In this document: positions 7,801 through 12,343 of the stretch, piece after piece
Layout: every line of letters starts with the position of its first letter
How positions within the stretch are numbered: the stretch's first letter is position 1
Translations under genes and position numbers: made by a program
Origin: Thiosulfativibrio sp964601165
GTDB taxonomy: Bacteria > Pseudomonadota > Gammaproteobacteria > Thiomicrospirales > Thiomicrospiraceae
Direction of reading: 5' to 3'
Assembly (NCBI GenBank): GCA_964601165.1
Contig: CAZRMK010000059.1
Coordinates: forward strand, 1 to 12,343
DNA: 12,343 bases
Notes under the pieces: generated by a model
What the model saw: the letters and a program-made list of their open reading frames with translations, nothing else
Told to the model about the DNA's origin: nothing
Database searches by the model: none

Positions 7801-8695
7801 AGCCGAAACAGTTAAGGAGCAGAAAGAGATAAAATCAATTCGTTTAAAGAGTGATATTATTAATTTCTACAATGCTTTGAGTACAGCCAAAAAAGTAAGT
7901 ATGTCAAGAAAACACGGAAGCCTTGACACTTTATTAAGTGAAACTGTTGCAGGAGTTTTAATTCGTAAAAAGCCTACCTTATTCCCACGCTTGAAAGGAT
8001 TAGGGATTGATGTTGGAATCCCAGATTTTCCACGGTACAGCTATGACCTTGAGTTAGCCACCGCATTTAGAAAGAATAACAACACCTTGACTAGCCTAAC
8101 TAGTTTTCAGTCTTTTTTTGAAAGCATAGGAGAGAGTGTAGAGGGAGCAGAAGAGAAGTTCTATGATATTGTAGATGCTATTAGCGAACAGAAAGATAAA
8201 AGAGCGGAGGAAGTCAAGCCACGGCAAGCCTTAAAGCAAAAACTAAAACGAAAAACTATATCGGAAGAAGATAGGCTTAAGGCAGAAGACGCATTGACAA
8301 GGGTTGAGAGTAAGGTATCTCGCATTAATGAGAGCATTGTTGTTTTGCAAAACACAGATATTATGAGAGATGTTCCTTATACGAATGCTAGGCTCTTCTT
8401 TAACGGAGTAATGGCTTTAAGTGGTAATACATATCTCTTAAATCAGGGCGTAAGCAACTTATCGGGTTCGATTACTGGCTATATGACCGTAGAAACACAA
8501 AACCTTGAGGTGTTACTTTCAGATGAAGTGAGTAAAATAGAGCAAATACAAGAAACTGTAGACCGATTGAAAACATCACTAATCGCACAGAAAGATAATA
8601 AAGATTATAACAATCAAGCACAGGTTACTTTACCTCATAATAATTATAAAATAACGCTGGAGGAAGCCCTTGATGACATAATTAATCAGATATAG
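1811..8695 (+). CDS. DarB-like giant N6-adenine methyltransferase / SF2 helicase fusion interrupted by an intein
   Basis: This 2294-codon frame encodes a methyltransferase-helicase of the type known from phage P1 DarB (about 2250 aa), which is packaged and injected to protect phage DNA from type I restriction. Residues about 155-355 form an amino-methyltransferase: FTGYGGLGE (160-168), EYYTPK (173-178), motif I ILDPCTGTGIF (196-206), and motif IV NVPFG (261-265) instead of the usual NPPF/Y. Residues 356-930 are long and mostly helical with no motif I recognise. The SNF2-like helicase has Walker A GLGK (942-945) rejoined to TTT (1290-1292), LVITPNSVV soon after, a DEQQ box (1439-1442), motif III TATP (1488-1491), and motif VI QAKGRGVRQG (1900-1909) with Arg1904 and Arg1907. 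The C-terminus (about 2125-2280) is rich in charged coiled-coil sequence. Residues 946-1289 are an intein, so the mature protein is 1950 aa. The ribosome-binding site is weak (AAGG, nine bases before ATG). Fold assignment is firm; the antirestriction role is inferred from architecture and position. Confidence 0.85.
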   Translation: MTQKFSKIVSDIRSTLLANQTETVTDTDTVWTNNLIKVLQSDNLAITDLAPFDEVTLVRIERVEKADTTKANELKKAFATAKKKLGFRSVPKTWEAKLSAIRGALIEQASTDNSFLDNLELPSTKGKRKQVNSEVAKLVAEKGTDRSKYSEEELKLIASFTGYGGLGEGDANEYYTPKAIASSTWDALNAKGGDSILDPCTGTGIFSSTAPKGVAITGVELNTTSGMVADILNGNTNNNYGKSFEEFSVTNNERFDGVVANVPFGKRDTAYINKDPSLSHIKKMEAYFIIKALEKLKEGKRGVFMTTSSTIQRGDNNIRLEMLKRGAFIGGVRLPSNAFGKTGTEQVVDILVFERHSDEVMSSLTGSGNLVPIDDLQDAIDLSEPSRLFLEGSIYFGTFANNIIGEFTSKEAMEYKAELTGEALHHQIQKDTVITSMNEAQVATEIKKIIKSFPVNTFGYAEISIGVGTELESAQLEIQQTIIQKLEEELKDLRHGLEGMSVSDLDKTISQAFQSMPAGIVQAKYLIVLFKQAMIKAKTVYRNEFMGVLSLATTGAEQEVIDKYIQDNEEAFNDLNDTAVINKFKKEARSLGIRPQSINTAIRLVLDGASFDSSAEVDPATEGREATALIQRARVADNGQDLFNFADIDMRVIKNGGIGVYLGDTKEGEPALALEMDLAVQMLDGMNYHEAMKRLNSIEANDDKTVEAVRQTRLKIEASKLTRQLDDLMFSPATISTYIPRLGWKAQREIINSHGADLSRVFRNKVHTQAKAYSEELLSVGLDVQAVTGGLNNAVLKSNFESILAKKIDRSNKLQIDYGTVAIPYASDKDTAGKALAKNRKGLVRGILTSAFNGLEVLLSYAIKDTILQTQSLKEPLVLALDKASVVKSKVSADQIANQALPLDELRGVMSGEAIERARLYQNEDARHFGTSLRGTMAQDTGLGKALENNELVLTPKGFVKNETLNVGDFVIGSDGLPTKVIGVYPQGEQDIYEVKFIDDTTVNCTLDHLWTVYERNGNKKTKDTLKTLSLGDLLEKPISKSVFDKRSGNTTSEFRYSIPFAPAMAFDNGVKLPLDAYLLGLLLGDGSFRNGSISFTNHRPEIIEKVNQLLPDTIKSHFVFERGAYRSRFTKKVEGAGKNELMEIIRELGLMGLHSHTKFIPDMYKYSSLENRRKLLQGLIDTDGHILKNGNIEYGSTSKTLLDDYKDVSLSVGMRLGKTSIKEKPKFAYKGEVRYGKPYYRITSRTSRVKRKSIISVTKKGREQATCIKVEAKDSLYIAGKGFNLTHNTTTMLMSSLIALTSGRAKRVLVITPNSVVNKLFSEFKQFKNSEGQVQKALSPEWESKIMVLGSSSFLKDIATIKKGKHSVIIAPHSVVNFFGLREETVDILVHGKPVDGEEDGNKNTRTPFYDLIGGLIPTFKDAKANFEKLGIDALFIDEQQAFKNGVASFGITKATSKPANHAITLQYIAEYIRQSRGDNSGVVSVTATPFTSSPSEILANLTLSGGATDSFGKPIHSAFNSHKDFIGNFVEIEEITKPKVNGIGVTSSDTFAGFNNFKALKDIVNSSVKFRDAEGEQARVKGLKVKPDHTMIDAKQETQANIVETFAELAMLNDEFKLSPSAKEKRDTAKEEVLDDLDETLERTVGETFGFINRVADLSNGESFARKVVRIRVRTGVTFDEIEKALGAVKLFSFGLYNTVKLLLSFKELRELEVRHQFREHRMKEVRNLAPDFLEVEANGDTYFNAYTIDDDRVKRILAILEKADLINTGSPFNLQDYPKYKILLKNIRNEYERKSNSKQLVFSDKPILTQRIIMSAIEQQQALGLLPDGVKVHNYGKIGGLKDDKSNGMMLQDKFNDSFTADIMVFGKSGITGVDFNKNVSAVHLMNIPSTPDIHHQAKGRGVRQGNDMDMVNVYKYFTGGTFDKFLDKLISGKSSWIDSLSSDTNSEDSAKVDTSSTAQIMAEAIAMFGDEVGEDGNKYTHEEMIDMFLEYQKAETVKEQKEIKSIRLKSDIINFYNALSTAKKVSMSRKHGSLDTLLSETVAGVLIRKKPTLFPRLKGLGIDVGIPDFPRYSYDLELATAFRKNNNTLTSLTSFQSFFESIGESVEGAEEKFYDIVDAISEQKDKRAEEVKPRQALKQKLKRKTISEEDRLKAEDALTRVESKVSRINESIVVLQNTDIMRDVPYTNARLFFNGVMALSGNTYLLNQGVSNLSGSITGYMTVETQNLEVLLSDEVSKIEQIQETVDRLKTSLIAQKDNKDYNNQAQVTLPHNNYKITLEEALDDIINQI
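4646..5677 (+). mobile_element. Class 3-type intein with LAGLIDADG homing endonuclease, inserted in the helicase Walker A motif
   Basis: This 344-residue in-frame insert (host-protein residues 946-1289) lies between GLGK and TTTMLM, so excision rebuilds GLGKTTT. The first residue is Ala946, not the Cys or Ser needed for the standard first step. Block B contains TLDHLW, with His1009 and Trp1011 (B:12). Block F reads ATCIKVE, placing Cys1268 at F:4. Block G is LTHN, with Thr1287 at G:5, His1288 and terminal Asn1289. The +1 extein residue is Thr. This Trp-Cys-Thr set defines class 3 inteins, in which the block F Cys attacks the upstream junction directly, the chain transfers to the +1 residue, and Asn cyclisation ends splicing. 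The only two cysteines are Cys1005 and Cys1268. The middle holds two endonuclease helices, LDAYLLGLLLGDG (Asp1086) and LLQGLIDTDG (Asp1184), both with the catalytic acid, so homing activity appears intact. Boundaries are exact by junction logic; activity is not shown. Confidence 0.93.
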
Positions 8696-8714
8696 CGAAA
8701 AAAACAAATAAAAT

Positions 8715-8760
8715 AACCTAAAAACATACTAACTGATTAATTTAATTAGTAATTTAGGTT
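8715..8760 (+). repeat. AT-rich inverted repeat between the giant gene and the capsid gene (possible weak terminator or operator)
   Basis: AACCTAAA (8715-8722) and TTTAGGTT (8753-8760) are perfect 8-base inverted arms. Nested inside are ACTAA (8728-8732) and TTAGT (8746-8750), so a bulged hairpin is possible. The arm is too AT-rich, and the following bases not U-rich enough, for a confident intrinsic terminator. The location, 19 bases after the stop of the giant gene and upstream of the capsid gene, suits a boundary between two transcription units or a protein-binding palindrome. Confidence 0.45.
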
Positions 8761-8776
8761 TAAATAGTGGTAAAAT
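8759..8776 (+). promoter_or_regulatory. Candidate late promoter upstream of the capsid gene
   Basis: Two alternatives overlap. TTTAAATA (8759-8766) differs by one base from the T4-type late promoter box TATAAATA. TAAAAT (8771-8776) could serve as a sigma70 -10 element, but no good -35 hexamer sits at the usual distance. The site is 54-71 bases before the capsid ATG and directly follows the inverted repeat. This gap is the largest non-coding stretch in the window, which is the main support. In such AT-rich DNA these matches can easily occur by chance. Confidence 0.25.
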
Positions 8777-8829
8777 CACATAAACAGTAAGTTTTTATTT
8801 CAAACAAGATTTTTTCAAGGATATTTATT

Positions 8830-10458
8830 ATGAAAAAGAGTACAGTAGCAGAACAAAGACAAGACAGAGTCCATAGTTACGCAGATATGGACAATGGCAT
8901 TAACGCCACAGCAACTAGCTTTAGTGAGATAGTTGCAAAAGAAGTTGCAAACAATGAAGCAATGGCTTCTTTTGACAGCCTTTTGGCAGAACACAAAGCA
9001 ATTCCACTTGGTGAGCAATCATCTTTAAGCCTAGATAGTTTGGTTTCAGGTGCAATGATTGATGCTGAAAAAGCAGGGTTTCCTTTAACTCCTGCCAGCT
9101 TTGATGCAGCACTTCAAGCTGCACAATCAATTTTAGAAAATGCCGACTTAGATAGTATTAATGATGCAAGCGGTGCTATTATATTAGCTTCATTTATTAA
9201 GTTAAACATCTTTCAGATTTTAAGTGCCTCAATTCCATTTACTGGTGATGTATCAGGCATTGAGTCTACTGGTGGTAGTGGCTCTAAATTCCAAATTGTT
9301 ACAATCACTCCAGTAGTTACTCGTGCAATGGGTGATTTAGAAGTGGACGATTGTATTGATGGTTCAAATTCTGGTTCAACATTTGCTTTTACAGAGCGAA
9401 CAAGTGTAATGGTTGCTGTCAATGGAGCAACGCCAGCATCACCCACTGTGTACACATTTAATCTTCGTGCTAAAAATAAAGATGCAAATAATGCTAAAAT
9501 GGAACGTGGCGTAAATAGTGTAACAATCGGTGTTCTTGAGATACAAGACTTTGATATTACAACTAATGAAGCGATTGGTAAACGACAAGTTACTCATAAT
9601 GGCATTACTTATGATGTATCGTTTAATTACAATGCAGGAACAATCGTCTTGACATTAAGCAAAGACATTGCTGTTGGTACTAAAATATACTTCTCTAGTG
9701 CTTTATCCGCTAAAGCATTAGGTGATGCTACTGGCGTTATTGGTTCAGAAGCTATTCCTAATATTTACATCGGTAAAGCGGTTGCTATTGACACATCTAC
9801 CAACACTCTACAAACTAGAGAAATGCAGAAAGTGCTAGGATATGATTCTAATTCAACTGAATTAATGATGGCGATGTCTAAAATTTCAGAAGAAGCCAAA
9901 GCTAACAAGTTACGCTTAGTGCATCAAATGGCTACTCCTTACGGTATAACTATTGATATTGCAAGTGCAACAGAGAATACTATTACTGCTCGTTATAAGC
10001 GTGTGTTAGTTGAAATTGAAAAAGCACGAACAGAGATTACTACTCAAACTGGCTTAACAAGTAACATTGTTATTGTTGGTGGTATTGGTCTTGTTGAAGT
10101 TTACGCATCACTATCTTCTAATGAGGGTAAAACTGGTGTTATTAACCAAGGTAGCGAAACTGGCTTTAGAAAGTTAGGTGTATTGAATGACAATATCGAA
10201 GTTTATTTCGACCCTAATTATGATGCAACACATCCAGTAGTGAATGGCGTTCATACTTTTAGCGTTATTGGTAATCCATCGGACTCAACTCGTAGAGCGG
10301 TTATTTCAGGCGTGGGCGTTCCTCTAATGCCAGTTGATTTAGGAACTGATAGCAACAGTAATAAGAAAACTCGTATTGAAGGCAAATTAGTTATTTCAGC
10401 AAACAAAGCCGAAGCATCTAAAAGGCTAGTTCGTCAACTATCTGTTAAGTTAGCTTAA
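8830..10458 (+). CDS. Probable major capsid protein (HK97 fold, myovirus type), 542 aa
   Basis: The shell-forming role is inferred from sequence character and gene order. Residues 1-110 are polar, Ala- and Ser-rich and helical, like the N-terminal arm or scaffold-like region of capsid precursors. A Gly/Ser-rich loop near residues 145-155 precedes a beta-rich stretch (about 190-300) that looks like an inserted domain. The C-terminal half has a long helix (RYKRVLVEIEKAR, 388-400) leading to the beta stretch SNIVIVGG. It then has LNDNIEVYFDPNYD (about 452-465), resembling the 'vYvDP' strand of T4-like capsid proteins, and SGVGVPLMP (493-501), matching the 'PYvPL' position near their C-terminus. 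There are no HExxH, P-loop or membrane segments. AAGGA eight bases before the ATG is a good ribosome-binding site. Downstream genes encode a small accessory protein and a sheath. No separate protease or scaffold gene lies just upstream. A different abundant virion protein is the main alternative. Confidence 0.7.
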   Translation: MKKSTVAEQRQDRVHSYADMDNGINATATSFSEIVAKEVANNEAMASFDSLLAEHKAIPLGEQSSLSLDSLVSGAMIDAEKAGFPLTPASFDAALQAAQSILENADLDSINDASGAIILASFIKLNIFQILSASIPFTGDVSGIESTGGSGSKFQIVTITPVVTRAMGDLEVDDCIDGSNSGSTFAFTERTSVMVAVNGATPASPTVYTFNLRAKNKDANNAKMERGVNSVTIGVLEIQDFDITTNEAIGKRQVTHNGITYDVSFNYNAGTIVLTLSKDIAVGTKIYFSSALSAKALGDATGVIGSEAIPNIYIGKAVAIDTSTNTLQTREMQKVLGYDSNSTELMMAMSKISEEAKANKLRLVHQMATPYGITIDIASATENTITARYKRVLVEIEKARTEITTQTGLTSNIVIVGGIGLVEVYASLSSNEGKTGVINQGSETGFRKLGVLNDNIEVYFDPNYDATHPVVNGVHTFSVIGNPSDSTRRAVISGVGVPLMPVDLGTDSNSNKKTRIEGKLVISANKAEASKRLVRQLSVKLA

Positions 10459-10474
10459 TCAATCAATCAATCAA
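10459..10474 (+). repeat. Tetranucleotide tandem repeat (TCAA)4
   Basis: Four perfect copies of TCAA begin directly after the capsid gene's stop codon and end directly before the hairpin. The tract is non-coding. It could be a replication-slippage product or a single-stranded spacer ahead of the hairpin. Its length is modest, so any phase-variable role is doubtful. Confidence 0.85.
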
Positions 10475-10503
10475 CCCTTTGTTAGAATTTTGCTAACAGA
10501 GGG
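10475..10503 (+). promoter_or_regulatory. Strong intercistronic hairpin after the capsid gene
   Basis: CCCTTTGTTAG (10475-10485) can pair with CTAACAGAGGG (10493-10503), giving an 11-bp stem with one G-U pair and a 7-base loop (AATTTTG). No U-run follows, so it is not a classical intrinsic terminator. It sits between the capsid gene and the next ATG, ending three bases before the CATGGAGTA initiation block. Plausible roles are RNA processing or 3'-end protection of the abundant capsid message, or partial attenuation to lower expression of the next genes. Confidence 0.7.
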
Positions 10504-10512
10504 CATGGAGTA
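10504..10512 (+). promoter_or_regulatory. Ribosome-binding block CATGGAGTA of the 107-aa gene
   Basis: GGAG at 10507-10510 is seven bases before the ATG at 10518. The whole 9-mer recurs exactly before the sheath gene. It supports the first ATG (10518) over the second in-frame ATG at 10524. Confidence 0.65.
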
Positions 10513-10517
10513 TTAAA

Positions 10518-10841
10518 ATGAATATGCAAATACATAATCAAACTGAAAAAACATTTACCCTTACGGGCGGTCAAGAAGTAGGCATTAATTCTTCTATCGT
10601 TGTTCATTCGTCATTCATTACAGATGAAGACATGAGCAACTTGGAAGAGAAAGATGGCGTTTACTTTGTTGTTAATGCTAATGCTAGTGATGAAGAAGCC
10701 AAAACCAGTGCTGGAATCGACCTAACCAAACTAAACTTTAAAGACTTATTATCGTATGCTATTGATAATGGAGTAAAAGTTGGTAACGAGAAATCTAAGG
10801 CAGGTTTGTTGTTGTTAATTGAAAAACATGGAGTAAACTAG
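10518..10841 (+). CDS. Small virion-module protein with SAP/HeH-like C-terminus (107 aa)
   Basis: Residues 1-55 look like a small beta domain, with alternating hydrophobic strands (FTLTGGQEVGINSSIVV) and a later YFVVNA strand, as seen in small proteins coded next to phage capsid genes. A polar linker follows. Residues about 70-107 (LNFKDLLSYAIDNGVKV, then EKSKAGLLLLIEKHG) match the helix-extended-helix pattern of SAP/HeH/Rho-N-like modules, which often bind nucleic acid. The C-terminus could therefore contact packaged DNA or a partner, but this is inference. It lies between the probable capsid and sheath genes. Its TAG is immediately followed by the sheath ATG (TAGATG), so the two are probably translationally coupled. 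A head decoration or head-completion protein is possible; I cannot name a specific family. Confidence 0.75.
   Translation: MNMQIHNQTEKTFTLTGGQEVGINSSIVVHSSFITDEDMSNLEEKDGVYFVVNANASDEEAKTSAGIDLTKLNFKDLLSYAIDNGVKVGNEKSKAGLLLLIEKHGVN
10827..10835 (+). promoter_or_regulatory. Ribosome-binding block CATGGAGTA of the sheath gene
   Basis: GGAG (10830-10833) lies inside the last codons of the 107-aa gene, eight bases before the ATG at 10842. It is the same 9-mer as at 10504-10512, and it fixes the start of a gene that begins directly after the preceding stop codon. Confidence 0.65.
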
Positions 10842-12343
10842 ATGGCTATTTTAGTTAAGCAAGAGCAAAACTTTGTAAGCATCTTTATTAAAGCGACCAT
10901 TGATTTAACAACTACTTTATCTGTTAGTGATATTGGTATTGTTGCTACACTGGGTTCTTTAAGTTATGGAAATCCTTACAAAGGAGTTGCGTTAAGAAGA
11001 GCAACCGAAGCTAAAAAATCTGTATTAGCTAATCAAGGTGGAAGCCTTGGTAATGAATTAGCTTATCATATTGCGGATTATTTGAGTGGCTATGGTGGTA
11101 GAGTGTTAGTGGGTCGAGTATTAGGTGCAGATAGTACCACTAAAGTATTAGAAGTTAGAAAAACAATTACTACTTTTGGTATTAATGATACTACTCCGAT
11201 TAATATTTTTGGTGCAAATAACATTCAAGATTGGGAAGATACACCGTCTACTGAAATGTTAGAGGTTGTTATCGGTGCTTGTATTACAGCTAAACATTCT
11301 ATTGATATTGAAAATGTTGATGGCTATGTAACAATTAAGTTATTTGATGCATTTGGTAACGAAAAGTACCGCGTTGAGGGTGGAGCAAGTTTTGATTCAG
11401 TTGATGATAACGGACAAAAAAATTACATCGGCAATCTAGGCGATAAGAATGTTATGGTTGTAAAAGTCAATGCTAATCATGCTGGTTTTGGTAACTTTAA
11501 TGTGATTAAAACTTTTGAGAATGGTTTAGTTATTCAAGCAGGCTTACCTAATTACACAATGGCATTAAATGCGATACAAAATAACATTGAAAAGTGTGAT
11601 TATGTATTCACAGGCGGTCTATCACATGTACCAACTATTCAAGCATTGCGTAACATTTCATATACTGCTAAAAAGCCTTTTGTTATTGACATTAAAGCCA
11701 AAACAAAAGAGTTAGCCAAAGCATTTAAAGATAGCTTAAACCTAGCGGTAGAAGACTGTTTTTATATCTGGAATCGTGGCAAAGATGCTTTTACTAATTT
11801 AGGAGCAATGAATATTGGTTTAAGTGGTTGGTTAGTGGGTCAAATGGTTAGACGAAATCAATCTAGGCTAATTGCTGACGTTGAGTTTCGCTTAGAGGGT
11901 GTAGCAGGTGTTGATTATCCAGTTCCACGCACTAAGGCTGATGATTTACCAGTTCTTTCAGATGAAGATAAAACATTCTTAGTGAAGAACCGTATTAATA
12001 CAGTTGCGGATTGGAACGGTACTTTAGTTGTAGCTGATGTATTGAGTGGCAATCCTAGGGAGCAATCTACAAAATTAGCACCTGTCGTTGATGGTAAATA
12101 TTTCATTGATGGTAAAATAGCTCAAATTATGATAGCTAAGTTTTTCAAGAATTTAAACGAAGCTAAGTTCTTCATTGACAATCATGTACGCATTCTTTTT
12201 GATAACTGCTATAAGAATGATTATTTTAATGATGATATTGCAAATAACCACACTTTTGAAGTGCTTAAAAAAGATAGTGATACTATCGTAGTTAATTATC
12301 AATACATCCCTAATGGAATTATGCGTAAAGGTATTATTTCATG
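10842..12343 (+). CDS. Probable contractile tail sheath protein (3' end outside window)
   Basis: The frame is open from the ATG at 10842 to the window end, giving 500 complete codons and no stop. The N-terminal region has the layout usual in sheath subunits: IGIVATLGSLSYGNPYKG, then a helix and GYGGRVLVGRVLGA, comparable to the 'vaGivG..e.Gp' start and the 'yvvRV' strand of that family. The central part contains a Rossmann-like alternation with FVIDIKAK. Then come an NIGLSGWLVG segment (324-333), RLEGVAGVDYPV, and NRINTVADWNG, typical of the conserved core. The C-terminal part (IAQIMIAKFFKNL onward) looks like the domain that packs on the tail tube, so only a short tail of the protein is probably missing. 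It would polymerise around the tail tube and contract during infection. Position after capsid and small accessory genes agrees. The start is supported by GGAG eight bases upstream. Assignment is from pattern recognition only. Confidence 0.7.
   Translation, partial: MAILVKQEQNFVSIFIKATIDLTTTLSVSDIGIVATLGSLSYGNPYKGVALRRATEAKKSVLANQGGSLGNELAYHIADYLSGYGGRVLVGRVLGADSTTKVLEVRKTITTFGINDTTPINIFGANNIQDWEDTPSTEMLEVVIGACITAKHSIDIENVDGYVTIKLFDAFGNEKYRVEGGASFDSVDDNGQKNYIGNLGDKNVMVVKVNANHAGFGNFNVIKTFENGLVIQAGLPNYTMALNAIQNNIEKCDYVFTGGLSHVPTIQALRNISYTAKKPFVIDIKAKTKELAKAFKDSLNLAVEDCFYIWNRGKDAFTNLGAMNIGLSGWLVGQMVRRNQSRLIADVEFRLEGVAGVDYPVPRTKADDLPVLSDEDKTFLVKNRINTVADWNGTLVVADVLSGNPREQSTKLAPVVDGKYFIDGKIAQIMIAKFFKNLNEAKFFIDNHVRILFDNCYKNDYFNDDIANNHTFEVLKKDSDTIVVNYQYIPNGIMRKGIIS

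Noticed and set aside
10459..10474. TCAA repeats as a CRISPR or iteron array
   Set aside because: There are only four 4-base units with no spacers and no second cluster. It is a simple microsatellite.
10475..10503. Rho-independent terminator
   Set aside because: The stem is good but no U-tract follows, and a ribosome-binding site for the next gene begins three bases later. It is listed as an intercistronic hairpin instead.

Overview
The window reads as part of a contractile-tailed (myovirus-type) bacteriophage or prophage genome. It is AT-rich and densely packed, and every supported gene lies on the + strand. Genes use ATG starts, mostly with purine-rich Shine-Dalgarno sequences, which suggests a phage of a low-GC bacterium. 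Nothing in the sequence fixes the host species, and no integrase, att site, lysis gene, tRNA or CRISPR array is visible, so phage and prophage cannot be told apart.

Left part (1-8695), candidate host-takeover or virion-packaged 'polyvalent' genes. The window opens inside a gene whose C-terminal part is a zincin-type metallopeptidase domain (HEWFH). A very acidic 63-residue protein follows, then a 245-residue protein with a tentative resemblance to sliding-clamp (DnaN-like) folds. Last is a 2294-codon gene for an N6-adenine-methyltransferase/SF2-helicase fusion with the architecture of phage P1 DarB.

The helicase P-loop of the giant protein is split by a 344-residue in-frame intein (4646-5677). 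The intein carries a LAGLIDADG homing endonuclease and starts with Ala rather than Cys or Ser. It has Trp in block B, Cys in block F and Thr-His-Asn in block G, the signature of the rare class 3 inteins. Removing it restores a normal Walker A (GLGK/TTT) and leaves a 1950-residue host protein. This is the most notable item in the window.

Right part (8696-12343), virion structure. An AT-rich spacer with an inverted repeat and a possible promoter separates the giant gene from a probable major capsid protein. It is followed by a tetranucleotide repeat, a strong 11-bp hairpin, a small protein with a SAP/HeH-like C-terminus, and a probable contractile tail sheath protein that runs off the window end. 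The order capsid, small head-tail or accessory protein, sheath is typical of compact myovirus structural modules.

Working model (inference): the left-hand proteins are made late, packaged with the genome and delivered into the next host to counter defence, as known for the P1 Dar proteins. The right-hand genes build the particle.
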